From: Desulfobacteraceae bacterium
GTDB taxonomy: Bacteria > Desulfobacterota > Desulfobacteria > Desulfobacterales > Desulfosarcinaceae
DNA length: 41,970 nucleotides
Assembly: GCA_027068085.1 (NCBI GenBank)
Contig: JAMOUQ010000024.1
Location: 1-41,970 of the forward strand
Reading direction: 5' to 3'
Shown here: positions 1 through 8,462 of the stretch, one piece after another
How positions within the stretch are numbered: position 1 is the stretch's first letter
Layout: every line of letters starts with the position of its first letter
Notes under the pieces: generated by a model
Told to the model about the DNA's origin: nothing
Database searches by the model: none
The model's input: only the letters and a program-made list of their open reading frames with translations
Program-made: the position numbers and the translations under genes

Positions 1-84
1 CTGGCGGGCCATTACCTGGTCTGTGTCACCGAAACCGCCGGCAGGGACGATCTCGACCTGCTGGCCAAGGAGGTGCAATCATGA
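1..84 (+). CDS. gcvPA: Glycine dehydrogenase (decarboxylating) subunit 1, C-terminal end (partial)
   Basis: Frame 1 is open from the left edge to a TGA at 82-84 and encodes the last 27 residues (ending LLAKEVQS). Its stop overlaps the ATG of gcvPB in an ATGA junction, the arrangement expected for the two-subunit P-protein of the glycine cleavage system. Too little is present to identify it by sequence alone, so the assignment rests on the overlap with gcvPB. The upstream part lies outside the window. Confidence 0.75.
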   Translation: MAGHYLVCVTETAGRDDLDLLAKEVQS

Positions 85-1532
85 CATCCATCGGAACCAC
101 CGGCCTGGTATTCAACGAGCCTTTGCTATGGGAACTGGGCGCAAAGGGGCGTTGCGGATTCTCCCTGCCCCGGCCCGATGTTCCCGCGGCGGACGCGGAC
201 AAGGATCTTGCCGGAGAAGGCCCTGACTTTCCCGACCTGAGCGAACCCGAGGTGGTGCGCCACTACACCCGTCTTTCCCAGTGGAACTTCGGGGTGGACA
301 GCGGCATGTACCCCCTGGGCTCGTGCACCATGAAATACAATCCCAAGACCAACGAGCGCCAGGCCTCCCTGCCCGGATTTGCCGGTGCCCATCCCCTGCT
401 GCCCGACTCCATGGCCCAGGGCATCCTGCGCCTGATGCACGAGCTGCAGGAGGCCCTGGCCGAGATAACCGGCCTGCCGGCAGTCACCCTTCAGCCGGCC
501 GCCGGGGCCCACGGAGAGCTGACCGGGATGCTGATCTTCTACGCCTATCACAAGAGTAAGGGCAAACCGCGTTCCAAGATCCTGATCCCGGACACGGCCC
601 ACGGCACCAACCCGGCCAGCGCCAGCCTCTGCGGCTACAAGTCCATCCCCCTGGCATCCAATGAAGAAGGGGTGATAGATCCGGCCGCCGTGGCCGAGCT
701 GATGGACGAAGACACCGCCGGCATCATGGTCACCAACCCCAACACCCTGGGGCTGTTTGAAAAAAACATCAGGGAAGTGGCCGAAACAGTCCATTCCAGG
801 GGCGGGCTGGTCTATGCCGACGGGGCCAACATGAACGCGGTCATGGGCATCGTCGACGTTTCCCAGCTGGGGGTGGACGTGCTGCACCTGAACCTGCACA
901 AAACCTTTTCCACCCCCCACGGAGGCGGCGGCCCGGGGGCCGGGCCGGTCTGTGTGACCAAAGAGCTGGAACCGTTTCTGCCGGTTCCCCGGGTGGTGCA
1001 AAAAGACCAGGGCTACGCTCTTGCCGACGACTTTCCCCAAAGCATCGGCCGGCTGCACGCCTTTCACGGCAACGTGGCCATCCTGGTCAGGGCCTATAGC
1101 TACATCCTGTCCATGGGGCCGCTGCTGAAGCAGGTCAGCCGGTATGCCGTGCTCAACGCCAATTATATAAAGGAGCGCCTCAAGGACGTCTATCATCTGC
1201 CCTACGACCAGCCCTGCATGCACGAGTGCGTCTTTACCGACAAGAACCTGCACGCCCACAAGGTAAGTACCCTGGACGTGGCCAAGCGGTTGATCGATTA
1301 CGGCTTTCACCCGCCGACCATCTACTTCCCGCTGGTGGTCAGCGGCGCCATCATGATCGAGCCCACCGAGTCCGAGACCAGGCAGACCCTGGACGGGTTC
1401 ATCGGCGCCATGCGGGCCATCGCCGCCGAGGCGGCCGAAAACAGACAGCTGCTGCTGGACGCGCCGGTCAACGCCAAGGTCAGGCGCCTGGATGAAACCC
1501 TGGCGGCGCGCAAGCCTTGTCTTAGCGGGTGA
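81..1532 (+). CDS. gcvPB: Glycine dehydrogenase (decarboxylating) subunit 2 (P-protein, PLP subunit)
   Basis: This is the PLP-binding half of the split P-protein, which decarboxylates glycine and passes the aminomethyl group to lipoylated H-protein in the cytoplasm. The 483-residue length is normal for the family. The Schiff-base lysine is Lys274 in the motif NLHKTFSTPHGGGGPG, and the family block DTAHGTNPASA is also present. The start is the ATG overlapping the gcvPA stop, so translation is probably coupled. lipB and lipA follow at once, which makes sense because the H-protein needs lipoate to work with this enzyme. No truncation or frameshift is seen. Confidence 0.97.
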   Translation: MTSIGTTGLVFNEPLLWELGAKGRCGFSLPRPDVPAADADKDLAGEGPDFPDLSEPEVVRHYTRLSQWNFGVDSGMYPLGSCTMKYNPKTNERQASLPGFAGAHPLLPDSMAQGILRLMHELQEALAEITGLPAVTLQPAAGAHGELTGMLIFYAYHKSKGKPRSKILIPDTAHGTNPASASLCGYKSIPLASNEEGVIDPAAVAELMDEDTAGIMVTNPNTLGLFEKNIREVAETVHSRGGLVYADGANMNAVMGIVDVSQLGVDVLHLNLHKTFSTPHGGGGPGAGPVCVTKELEPFLPVPRVVQKDQGYALADDFPQSIGRLHAFHGNVAILVRAYSYILSMGPLLKQVSRYAVLNANYIKERLKDVYHLPYDQPCMHECVFTDKNLHAHKVSTLDVAKRLIDYGFHPPTIYFPLVVSGAIMIEPTESETRQTLDGFIGAMRAIAAEAAENRQLLLDAPVNAKVRRLDETLAARKPCLSG

Positions 1533-2290
1533 TGGGGAAAGCTTTGCAAACCGTAAGCGGACACGACTCCCGCCCCCTCCCGGCCTGGCTGCTGGAGCTG
1601 GACCGCCTGGAATACCGGGCGGCCCTTAAGCTCCAGCACCGGGCCGTTGCCGCCCGGGCCCGGGGCCTGCTGGAGCAGGACCTGGTGATCGTCCTGGAGC
1701 ATCCGCCGGTCTTTACCCTGGGCAGGCGGGCAGGACTGGACAACCTCACCGTGGACCGGGAGTTTCTGGCAAAACGCGGCATAGAAGTGGTCCACGCGGA
1801 AAGGGGCGGCGACATAACCTTTCACGGCCCCGGCCAGCTCGTGGCCTACCCCATAGTCCGGCTGGAAAAACTGCGCCTGGGAGTGGCCGATTACGTTACG
1901 GCCCTGGAAAAGGCCATGGTGCTGACCGCCACCGTCTGGGACATCGAGGCGGCCGGTAACCCAGAGGCCCGGGGAGTCTGGGTGGACGGGCGCAAGCTGG
2001 GCAGCATCGGCATCAGCGTGCGCCGCGGTGTGAGTTTCCACGGTCTGGCGCTGAACGTCGACAATGACCTGACCCCTTTTTCCTGGATCAATCCCTGCGG
2101 CATCCGGGGCTGCCGGATGACCTCTCTGGCACAGGAGGCCGGCTGCCCGGTGGACATGGGCCGGGCAAGAAAGATCCTGGTGGAAAACCTGGCCAGGGTG
2201 CTGGGGCTCGAACCGGAGCCGGTCTCCCCGGACCGGGTTGAAGATCTGCTGGACCGGCCGATCCCGGAAAGTGAAGGACAACCTGCATGA
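1532..2290 (+). CDS. lipB: Octanoyl-[acyl-carrier-protein]:protein N-octanoyltransferase
   Basis: LipB transfers octanoyl from ACP to the target lysine of lipoate-dependent proteins such as GcvH, the first step of endogenous lipoate synthesis. The conserved block RGGDITFHGPGQLVAYP is present. The catalytic pair is visible as Lys155 in GRKLGSIG and Cys189 in NPCGIRGC, 34 residues apart as in E. coli LipB. The start is ambiguous: a GTG at 1529 and an ATG at 1532 are adjacent in the same frame, both overlapping or touching the gcvPB stop; I took the ATG (252 residues). The stop overlaps the lipA start (ATGA). Confidence 0.96.
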   Translation: MGKALQTVSGHDSRPLPAWLLELDRLEYRAALKLQHRAVAARARGLLEQDLVIVLEHPPVFTLGRRAGLDNLTVDREFLAKRGIEVVHAERGGDITFHGPGQLVAYPIVRLEKLRLGVADYVTALEKAMVLTATVWDIEAAGNPEARGVWVDGRKLGSIGISVRRGVSFHGLALNVDNDLTPFSWINPCGIRGCRMTSLAQEAGCPVDMGRARKILVENLARVLGLEPEPVSPDRVEDLLDRPIPESEGQPA

Positions 2291-3180
2291 ACACGGGCAA
2301 GATCAGCATCCGCAAACCCGCCTGGCTGCGCAAGCGCCTGCCCGCGGGCGCAGACTACGAAAAGACCCGCGTCCTGATGGGACGCAGCCATTTGCACACC
2401 GTCTGCCAGGAGGCCAAGTGTCCCAACATCTTCGAGTGCTTTGCCCGCCACACGGCCACTTTCCTCATCCTGGGCCACCGCTGCACCCGCAACTGCCGCT
2501 TTTGCGCCGTGGAAAGCGGGGCCTGCGGCCCTCCCGACCCGGACGAGCCCCGGCGGATGGCCGAAGCCGCCGCCGGGCTGGGCCTGCGCTACGTGGTGAT
2601 CACCTCGGTGACCAGGGACGACCTGGAAGACGGCGGAGCGGCCCATTTCGCCGCCTGCATCGAAGCTGTCCGCAGCAAGATACCCGGGGTCCTGGTGGAA
2701 GTGCTGATACCAGATTTGCTGGGAGATCCCGATGCCCTGCAGACCGTCCTGGACGCCCGGCCACAGGTGCTGAACCACAACGTGGAGACCGTGCCCCGGC
2801 TCTATCCACAGGCCCGGCCCCGGGCAGACTACCGGCGTTCGCTGGACCTGCTGGCAAAGGCCGCCGAGCTGGCCCCGGGGATCGTAACCAAATCGGGCCT
2901 GATGCTGGGTCTGGGCGAAACCGACGACGAAATCCTGGAAGTTCTGAAAGACCTGCGCCGGGCCGGCTGCCGGGTGGTCACCATGGGCCAGTACCTTCAG
3001 CCCGGCCGCAACCACCTGCCGGTGGCCCGCTTCGTGACCCCGGAAAAATTCGCATCCTGGCAGGCAAAGGCCCTGGAGATGGGCTTTGCCGCCGCAGCCT
3101 GCGGGCCGTTTGTGCGCAGCAGCTACCGGGCCGGCCGTGTTTACCGGGCGGCGGTGGCAAAGGCTACCTCCTCGTCCTGA
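2287..3180 (+). CDS. lipA: Lipoyl synthase (radical SAM)
   Basis: LipA inserts two sulfurs into the protein-bound octanoyl chain made by LipB. Both iron-sulfur sites are visible: the auxiliary cluster cysteines Cys40, Cys45 and Cys51 (CX4CX5C), and the radical-SAM cluster Cys66, Cys70 and Cys73 (CTRNCRFC). The C-terminal RSSY (277-280) supplies the unusual serine ligand of the auxiliary cluster. At 297 residues it is a normal length. The ATG overlaps the lipB stop in an ATGA junction. Its 3' end overlaps the convergent thioesterase gene by 17 bp, leaving no room for an ordinary terminator between them. Confidence 0.97.
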   Translation: MNTGKISIRKPAWLRKRLPAGADYEKTRVLMGRSHLHTVCQEAKCPNIFECFARHTATFLILGHRCTRNCRFCAVESGACGPPDPDEPRRMAEAAAGLGLRYVVITSVTRDDLEDGGAAHFAACIEAVRSKIPGVLVEVLIPDLLGDPDALQTVLDARPQVLNHNVETVPRLYPQARPRADYRRSLDLLAKAAELAPGIVTKSGLMLGLGETDDEILEVLKDLRRAGCRVVTMGQYLQPGRNHLPVARFVTPEKFASWQAKALEMGFAAAACGPFVRSSYRAGRVYRAAVAKATSSS

Positions 3181-3718
3181 AGTAACGCTCGAAATCCCGG
3201 ACTATGTTTTCATCAAGGATTTTCATCCGGCGCATGGCCGCGGGGGTGAAAAGGGCGAAACGGCCCCTGGCCTCGGCGCACAGATTTGCGTCTTCATCGT
3301 ATATTTTGGCGGAGATCACCGCGCTGCGGTCGCTTTCCTTTTCCAGGACCTCTCCCACGCTCCGGACGGGCCGTTCCACGAGCAAAGGGCGGTGAAAAGC
3401 GATCTCCATGGAACGGGTCAGGATGATCCTGCGCAGCAGGTGAATCGCCGTCCAGCTCATGATCTCGTCACAGATGGTGGCAACCACGCCTCCGTGCACG
3501 ACACTGTTCCACCCGCACAGGTAAGCAGGAATGGTCAGGCGGCTGACCACCTGCCGGCCGTTGGATTCAAACTCCATCCGGAGGCCGTAAGGATTGTCCG
3601 GACCGCAGGCGAAACAGTTGCGGTCGGAGCTGAAATTTTCAAGCATATGAAAGCCGTTGTCAGAATCCTTGTCCGCTACGTTCTTCATGCCAACCTCTTC
3701 AAGCGTCTGTCTGTCCAT
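3164..3718 (-). CDS. PaaI/hotdog-fold acyl-CoA thioesterase family protein
   Basis: A likely hotdog-fold thioesterase of the PaaI/YbgC type, hydrolysing an unknown acyl-CoA. The core block around VVHGGVVATICDEIMSW carries the HGG motif and the downstream acidic residue used by this family. A CFACGPDNPYGL segment before the core is typical of 4HBT-like proteins in which two cysteines precede the fold. I chose the ATG at 3718 (184 residues) because AAGGA lies seven bases before it. The frame stays open to a TTG at 3799, but with no ribosome binding site. It is convergent with lipA and divergent from the cytochrome-rnf operon. The substrate cannot be told from sequence. Confidence 0.8.
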   Translation of the reverse strand: MDRQTLEEVGMKNVADKDSDNGFHMLENFSSDRNCFACGPDNPYGLRMEFESNGRQVVSRLTIPAYLCGWNSVVHGGVVATICDEIMSWTAIHLLRRIILTRSMEIAFHRPLLVERPVRSVGEVLEKESDRSAVISAKIYDEDANLCAEARGRFALFTPAAMRRMKILDENIVRDFERYFRTRR

Positions 3719-3929
3719 GTGACGTTCCTTGATGGAGAACTGATCATACTCCATCGCCACGCTTCTATACCAGGATTCCAAGCATATGTTCAAATCCAAT
3801 TCACTTATTGTTGAGGTAAAAAAACTTGCAAGCCAAAGTAGGTTGTGATAGTCGTCATCTCTGGTTTATTGATAGCCTTCCGGACCGTTGTGATAGACAA
3901 GCCCGCTAACCCAAAAGGATCAGGAGAAG

Positions 3930-4376
3930 ATGACTTCAAAGAAGCATCGGACCGTAGCCTATGCCGTGGCGGTCCACCTGCTGTTGATCGCCATTGTCTG
4001 TTACGCAGCCTTTCCCGTAACCCAACCCGAACACCCCGTACGCCTCGTGTACTGGACAAATGCCGGCAAGGTGCTTTTCAACCATGAACTGCACACCAGT
4101 GATGCCGGATACGGCCTGAGCTGTTTCGACTGCCATCATCATCCGCCGGATGACGACCAGGCCCTCATGGCGTGCAGCCGGTGCCATCCCCAGAAGGTCA
4201 AAGACGACGCCACGCCCGAGACCTGCCTGGATTGTCACGAGGCCGACGAAATCGAAGGGACCGAACTGCCCAACAAGTCAGACGCGTTCCACGGGCAATG
4301 CACCGGATGCCACGAACAGTTCGGCAAGGGGCCGCCTTCCGGATCTGAAAATTGCTCCAAGTGCCATGTGATGTGA
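3930..4376 (+). CDS. Membrane-anchored five-haem c-type cytochrome (c3/c7-like), first gene of the rnf operon
   Basis: The 148-residue protein starts with a hydrophobic segment (about residues 9-29) that would export and probably anchor it, facing the periplasm. Five CxxCH haem-attachment motifs follow, at residues 65, 82, 99, 124 and 142. The FNHELH segment before the first motif and the CHHH cluster resemble class III cytochrome c3/c7 proteins, where extra histidines are distal haem ligands. AGGAGA precedes the ATG. rnfC begins 46 bp downstream on the same strand, so this cytochrome probably exchanges electrons with the Rnf complex. Multihaem cytochromes at the head of rnf operons are known from sulfate reducers and Methanosarcina. 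Its partner here is inferred from position only. Confidence 0.9.
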   Translation: MTSKKHRTVAYAVAVHLLLIAIVCYAAFPVTQPEHPVRLVYWTNAGKVLFNHELHTSDAGYGLSCFDCHHHPPDDDQALMACSRCHPQKVKDDATPETCLDCHEADEIEGTELPNKSDAFHGQCTGCHEQFGKGPPSGSENCSKCHVM

Positions 4377-4422
4377 TTGTCCGCAAACAGATCACCAAGC
4401 ACGGTAAAGAAAAGGTAGACGT

Positions 4423-5712
4423 ATGATTAAAAAACCGTTTTTCGGCTACGCAACAGCCAACTTCAGGTATGAACTGCTCAGCAAGGCCGTCGCACCTCCT
4501 GCCTCTTTGCCGGTTCCGCAACAAGCTGTTTTCCTCGTTCCCGACCCCGACGATCTGGGACCGTCGGGATTCGACTACCAGGTGGGCACCCGGCTAAAGA
4601 CCGGTCAACTGCTCAGGGCGCGGTCAGGAAACGGACCCGGAGTCTACAGTACGGTCACCGGTACGGTAACCGACACCTCGGTCTTCCTGGGCAACTACGG
4701 ACAGAAGTTTCTTTCCCTCACCGTGCAGTGCCAACAAGAAGACCAGTGGAGCGAGGACTTCAGCCAGGCCCTGGAAAAAGACCGGCAACAGGCTTTGCTT
4801 GACTTTCTGGGGGCAGCCCCCGGCGCCGCCGACCTGAGTCCCTTTGCCGACGGGCAAACGCCCATCGACACCCTGGTGGTTCTGGGCGCGGATCCCGACC
4901 TGCTGGTGGAGACCAACCTGAGCGTTCTCAAGAGCGACCTGAACGCCCTGGCCCGGGGTATCGAACTGATCAAGGAGGTTTTCGGACCGCAATCGGTCAT
5001 GGTGGTGGCACCGGGAGACAACCTCCAGAACGTGGATTCCCACTTTCCGGCCCGGGCCATCACCGTGCCCCTGGATTACCCGGCGGTCCAGCCGCTGATG
5101 ATAATGCAGAAGGTTCTGAAGCGCTTTCCGGCCCAGGACAAGACCATTGCCCGCCTGGGAGTGGTGTTTTGCAAGGCCGAGGCGGTGGTATCCGCGGCCG
5201 CGGCCCTGACCACCGGCCGCCTGCCGCTGGAGAAGCTGATAACCGTCATCGACAAGCAGGGAAACCGGAAACTGGCCAGGGCCCGCATGGGCACCCCCAT
5301 CGGAGATGTCCTGAGGCGCTTCGGAATTGAAACCGGCAGCCGGGACCGGATCATCGCCGGCGGCCCCATGGCCGGCACCGCCATCTACAGCCTGGCCCAG
5401 CCGGTGACGGCCGAAACCGATGCCCTAATGGTCCAGGACCGGGCCGAAATAGTGATGAGCAGCGATTATCCCTGCATCAACTGCGGAGACTGCGTGCGCA
5501 ACTGCCCGGCCCATGTCCAGGTAAACATGCTGGTGCGTTTTCTGGAGGCCGGACAGTACCAGGAGGCGGCCGATATGTACGAACTCTATGCCTGCGTGGA
5601 ATGCGGCCTGTGCAGCTATGTCTGTCCGGCACGCATCCCGATCCTGCAATACATAAAGCTGGCCAAATTCGAGCTTGAACGCAGCCTGCCGGCGGAGGAG
5701 GACAATGCTTAG
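4423..5712 (+). CDS. rnfC: Rnf electron transport complex subunit C, divergent
   Basis: RnfC is the peripheral Rnf subunit that normally oxidises or reduces NADH through FMN. The 429-residue protein has the N-terminal barrel-sandwich region (about 40-100), the GGPMAG block (313-318), and two C-terminal [4Fe-4S] sites: Cys351/354/357/361 (CINCGDCVRNCP) and Cys391/394/397/401 (CVECGLCSYVCP). It is unusual in lacking the N-terminal GGIHP signature. The glycine-rich FMN/NADH loop is degenerate (about 127-142), and the GAECEP-type segment is replaced by GADPDLL (155-161). NADH may therefore not bind here. rnfD begins inside its last codons. Confidence 0.93.
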   Translation: MIKKPFFGYATANFRYELLSKAVAPPASLPVPQQAVFLVPDPDDLGPSGFDYQVGTRLKTGQLLRARSGNGPGVYSTVTGTVTDTSVFLGNYGQKFLSLTVQCQQEDQWSEDFSQALEKDRQQALLDFLGAAPGAADLSPFADGQTPIDTLVVLGADPDLLVETNLSVLKSDLNALARGIELIKEVFGPQSVMVVAPGDNLQNVDSHFPARAITVPLDYPAVQPLMIMQKVLKRFPAQDKTIARLGVVFCKAEAVVSAAAALTTGRLPLEKLITVIDKQGNRKLARARMGTPIGDVLRRFGIETGSRDRIIAGGPMAGTAIYSLAQPVTAETDALMVQDRAEIVMSSDYPCINCGDCVRNCPAHVQVNMLVRFLEAGQYQEAADMYELYACVECGLCSYVCPARIPILQYIKLAKFELERSLPAEEDNA

Positions 5713-6655
5713 CTCCAGACAATACATCGTATCCCATGCCCCGTTCTGGCACAACGGCACTGCCGTCCATCACCGCAACTACAACTGGTTGCTGGCCCTG
5801 CTGCCGGCGGTGGCCGCCGGACTGACTTACTTCGGCGTGCCGGCCCTGGGAGTTATCTGCCTGGCTGTTTCCTCGGCCATCTTCTGGGAATGGCTCATAA
5901 CCACCGTGGCCAGGCGGCCGGTGACGGTGGGCGACGGCAACGCCGCCCTGGTGGGCCTGATCTTCGGCCTGCTGCTGCCGGCAACCGCCCCCTGGTGGCT
6001 GGTGATTACCGGCACCTTTATCGCCATTCTCATCGGCCAGCAGGTCTTCGGGGGCATCGGCGGCAATCCTTTCAACCCGGCGGCCCTGGCCTGGGCCATC
6101 ATCTTCCTTTCCTGGAAGACTTTCCTGGATTTCGACAGCATGCTGGTAAACTACAGCTTCAATTTCGCGCCTTACCATCCCCTGGTGGCCCTGAAGGCCT
6201 TCGGGCCCCAGGCCGTGGCCCGGATTCCCCTTGGCGATCTGTTCCTGGGCAAACAGGTGGGCGGCATAGGCACCACCTGCGGCCTGGCCCTGGTGCTGGG
6301 AGGGATCTGGCTGATGGCAAGGGGCATCGTGCGCTGGGAAATACCCCTTTCATTCCTGGCCGGCGTGTTTGTCAGCGCTTTCATCTTCCATGTGGCCGCA
6401 CCGGAAAGTTTCAGCGGTCCCCTGTTTCACATCATGGCCGGCTACACCTTGTTCGGGGCCTTTTTCCTGGCGCCTGAAGATTCATCCTCCCCGGTAAATT
6501 TTCTGCCCATGCTGATATACGGCGCCACCGGCGGTATCATGACCATACTGATCCGCAACATCGGCGCTTATCCCGACGGTGTCATCTTCGCCATCCTGGT
6601 AATCAACCTGATCAATCCTTTGATCGATAAAATAAGACCGAAAAGGGTGAACTGA
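5705..6655 (+). CDS. rnfD: Rnf electron transport complex subunit D (membrane)
   Basis: RnfD is an integral membrane subunit of the Rnf ion-pumping NAD:ferredoxin oxidoreductase. The 316 residues contain many hydrophobic segments and the family block GGIGGNPFNPAALAW (117-131). I chose the ATG at 5705, preceded by GGAGGA; it overlaps the rnfC stop by 8 bp. In most RnfD/NqrB proteins an SGATPL motif carries covalent FMN on Thr. The matching position here appears to read APYHPL (155-160), so the acceptor threonine seems absent. That alignment was made by eye and should be confirmed. The GATGG at 273-277 lies in a later hydrophobic segment and does not look like the same site. Confidence 0.93.
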   Translation: MLSSRQYIVSHAPFWHNGTAVHHRNYNWLLALLPAVAAGLTYFGVPALGVICLAVSSAIFWEWLITTVARRPVTVGDGNAALVGLIFGLLLPATAPWWLVITGTFIAILIGQQVFGGIGGNPFNPAALAWAIIFLSWKTFLDFDSMLVNYSFNFAPYHPLVALKAFGPQAVARIPLGDLFLGKQVGGIGTTCGLALVLGGIWLMARGIVRWEIPLSFLAGVFVSAFIFHVAAPESFSGPLFHIMAGYTLFGAFFLAPEDSSSPVNFLPMLIYGATGGIMTILIRNIGAYPDGVIFAILVINLINPLIDKIRPKRVN

Positions 6656-6656
6656 G

Positions 6657-7247
6657 ATGAACGAAATGGTCAAAATGGTGGTCGTGCTGACGGTACTTAG
6701 CTGTGTTTCCGGCGGATCCCTGGCTTTCATCCGCCAGAACACGGCCCGGCAGATCGAATACCAGCAGTTGAAATTCGTCAAGGGCCCGGCGATCATGGCT
6801 ATCCTTAAAGGAATCAGCAACAATCCCATCGAAGACCGCTTCAAGATCAAAGACGGCGAAGTCGAACGCAGTTTTTACGTCGGAATCGTTGACGGCGAGC
6901 CCAAATATGTGGCTTTCGAAAGTTCGGGCGGCGGTTTCGGCGGCCCGGTGGGCCTGATTATCGGAGTCGACCTGACCACCGACAAGATTCTGGGAGTGGG
7001 GGTTACGACCCACAGCGAAACCCCCGGGGTCGGAGCGCGCGCCAAGACCGATCCGGATTTCGTGGCCCAGTTCGGCGGCCTGCCTTTCAAGGGCGAGTTC
7101 AAGGTTACCACCGACGGTGGCCAGATAGACGCCCTGAGCGGGGCCACCGTTACTTCCCGCGGGGTTTGTGCCGGTGTGACCGAAGCCATCAAGATCTATG
7201 AGCGCCTCAAAGATCAGATCAAAGAAAAAGTGAAAGCCTTCAAATAA
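6657..7247 (+). CDS. rnfG: Rnf electron transport complex subunit G (covalent FMN)
   Basis: RnfG is a membrane-anchored periplasmic flavoprotein of Rnf. The 196-residue sequence has one N-terminal membrane segment, the GVTTHSETPGVG block, and an intact flavinylation motif SGATVTS at 161-167, with Thr164 as the predicted FMN acceptor. It begins one base after the rnfD stop. Flavinylation would need an ApbE transferase, which is not in this window. Because RnfD seems to have lost its own site, this may be the only covalent FMN in the complex. Confidence 0.95.
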   Translation: MNEMVKMVVVLTVLSCVSGGSLAFIRQNTARQIEYQQLKFVKGPAIMAILKGISNNPIEDRFKIKDGEVERSFYVGIVDGEPKYVAFESSGGGFGGPVGLIIGVDLTTDKILGVGVTTHSETPGVGARAKTDPDFVAQFGGLPFKGEFKVTTDGGQIDALSGATVTSRGVCAGVTEAIKIYERLKDQIKEKVKAFK

Positions 7248-7265
7248 AATCCAAGGGAGCGATCC

Positions 7266-7874
7266 ATGGCCAAATCGATTGCACAAGAGTTCACCAAGGG
7301 ATTATGGCAGGAAATCCCTCCTTTCCGCCTAGTGCTCGGGTTATGTCCGACCCTGGCCGTTACCAAGACCGTTGAAAACGGAATCGGCATGGGCGTGGCC
7401 ACCACCTTCGTGCTGGTATTTTCCAACATCCTGGTGGCCGCCCTGCGCAAGCTGATTCCTTCCAAGGTGCGGATCGCCTGTTTCATCATCATCATCGCCA
7501 CCTTCGTCACCGTGGTCGAGTTGCTGATGCAGGCCTACGCCTACGGCCTGTTCATGAAGCTGGGGATCTTCATTCCCCTGATAGTGGTAAACTGCATCGT
7601 GCTGGGCCGGGCCGAAGCCTTTGCCTCCAAAAACGGCATCGTGGCCTCCACGGCGGACGGACTGGGCATCGGAATCGGTTTCACCCTTTCCCTGGCCGCC
7701 CTGGCGGCGGTACGGGAGCTGTTGGGCAGCGGTTCCCTGACAATCTGGGGGGACCTCTCCTTTCAGGTGATGGGGCCGTCTTTCAAGCCTTTCACCTTCA
7801 TGATTCAGGCGCCGGGCGCCTTCATTTGCCTCGGCCTGATGCTTTGCCTGATGAACCTTGTTGGCAGCAAATAG
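7266..7874 (+). CDS. rnfE: Rnf electron transport complex subunit E (membrane)
   Basis: RnfE is one of two homologous six-helix subunits (with RnfA) that form the membrane core of Rnf and hold an intramembrane iron-sulfur cluster. The 202-residue protein shows the family signatures LVLGLCPTLAVT near the N-terminus, containing a core cysteine, and VVNCIVLGRAEAFASKN in the second half, with the second cysteine. An AAGGGAG ribosome binding site precedes the ATG. It is 18 bp from rnfG and 12 bp from rnfA. Nothing unusual was seen. Confidence 0.96.
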   Translation: MAKSIAQEFTKGLWQEIPPFRLVLGLCPTLAVTKTVENGIGMGVATTFVLVFSNILVAALRKLIPSKVRIACFIIIIATFVTVVELLMQAYAYGLFMKLGIFIPLIVVNCIVLGRAEAFASKNGIVASTADGLGIGIGFTLSLAALAAVRELLGSGSLTIWGDLSFQVMGPSFKPFTFMIQAPGAFICLGLMLCLMNLVGSK

Positions 7875-7886
7875 GAGACCTAAGTC

Positions 7887-8462
7887 ATGACAGACCTGAT
7901 CGTCCTGGCAATAAGCTGCATCCTGATCAACAACATCCTGCTGGCCCAGTATCTTGGCAACTGCCCGTTCCTGGGCACATCCAAGAAGATGGAAACCGCC
8001 GTCGGCATGGCCATGGCTGTGGTCTTCGTCCTGGTGCTGGCCGGTGTAATAACCTGGATCGTGGACACCTTCATCCTCAAGCGCTGGGACCTGGAATACC
8101 TGCGCACCATCGCCTTCATCCTGGTCATAGCCTCCCTGGTACAGTTCGTGGAAATGTTTCTCAAAAAGAGCATTCCGGCCCTTTATGCCGGGCTGGGGAT
8201 CTTTCTGCCCCTTATAACCACCAACTGCGCCGTCATGGGTGTCTGCCTGATCAATATCAAGGAAGAATACAACTTCATCCAGGCCCTGGTGGCCTCGTTT
8301 GCCTACGCCGCCGGTTTCGGCCTGGCCCTGATTCTGTTTGCCGGAGTAAGGGAAAGGATCCTGCTGGCCCGGGTGCCGCGGCCCCTGCAGGACACCTCCA
8401 TCGGCCTGATAACAGCCGGTATTCTTTCACTGGTGTTCTTTGCCTTCAAAGGCATGGTCTGA
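7887..8462 (+). CDS. rnfA: Rnf electron transport complex subunit A (membrane)
   Basis: RnfA pairs with RnfE in the membrane core. The 191 residues form six hydrophobic helices and include the family signatures NNILLAQYLGNCPFLGTS (N-terminal core cysteine) and TTNCAVMGVC (second core cysteine). GGAGACC lies upstream of the ATG. It is the last closely packed gene of the operon; rnfB follows only after 187 bp of untranslated sequence. Confidence 0.96.
   Translation: MTDLIVLAISCILINNILLAQYLGNCPFLGTSKKMETAVGMAMAVVFVLVLAGVITWIVDTFILKRWDLEYLRTIAFILVIASLVQFVEMFLKKSIPALYAGLGIFLPLITTNCAVMGVCLINIKEEYNFIQALVASFAYAAGFGLALILFAGVRERILLARVPRPLQDTSIGLITAGILSLVFFAFKGMV

Noticed and set aside
126-1310. 394-codon open frame opposite gcvPB
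   Set aside because: It is the complement of a clear gcvPB in GC-rich DNA, has no ribosome binding site, and its product is low-complexity with no family resemblance. The same applies to long frames opposite serA (18207-19976), hppA (12648-14261) and tilS (23418-25049).
1531-1552. GCTTTGCAAA near the lipB start, like the arm of the 28832-28958 palindrome
   Set aside because: Only about ten bases match, inside coding sequence, with no inverted partner. Probably chance.
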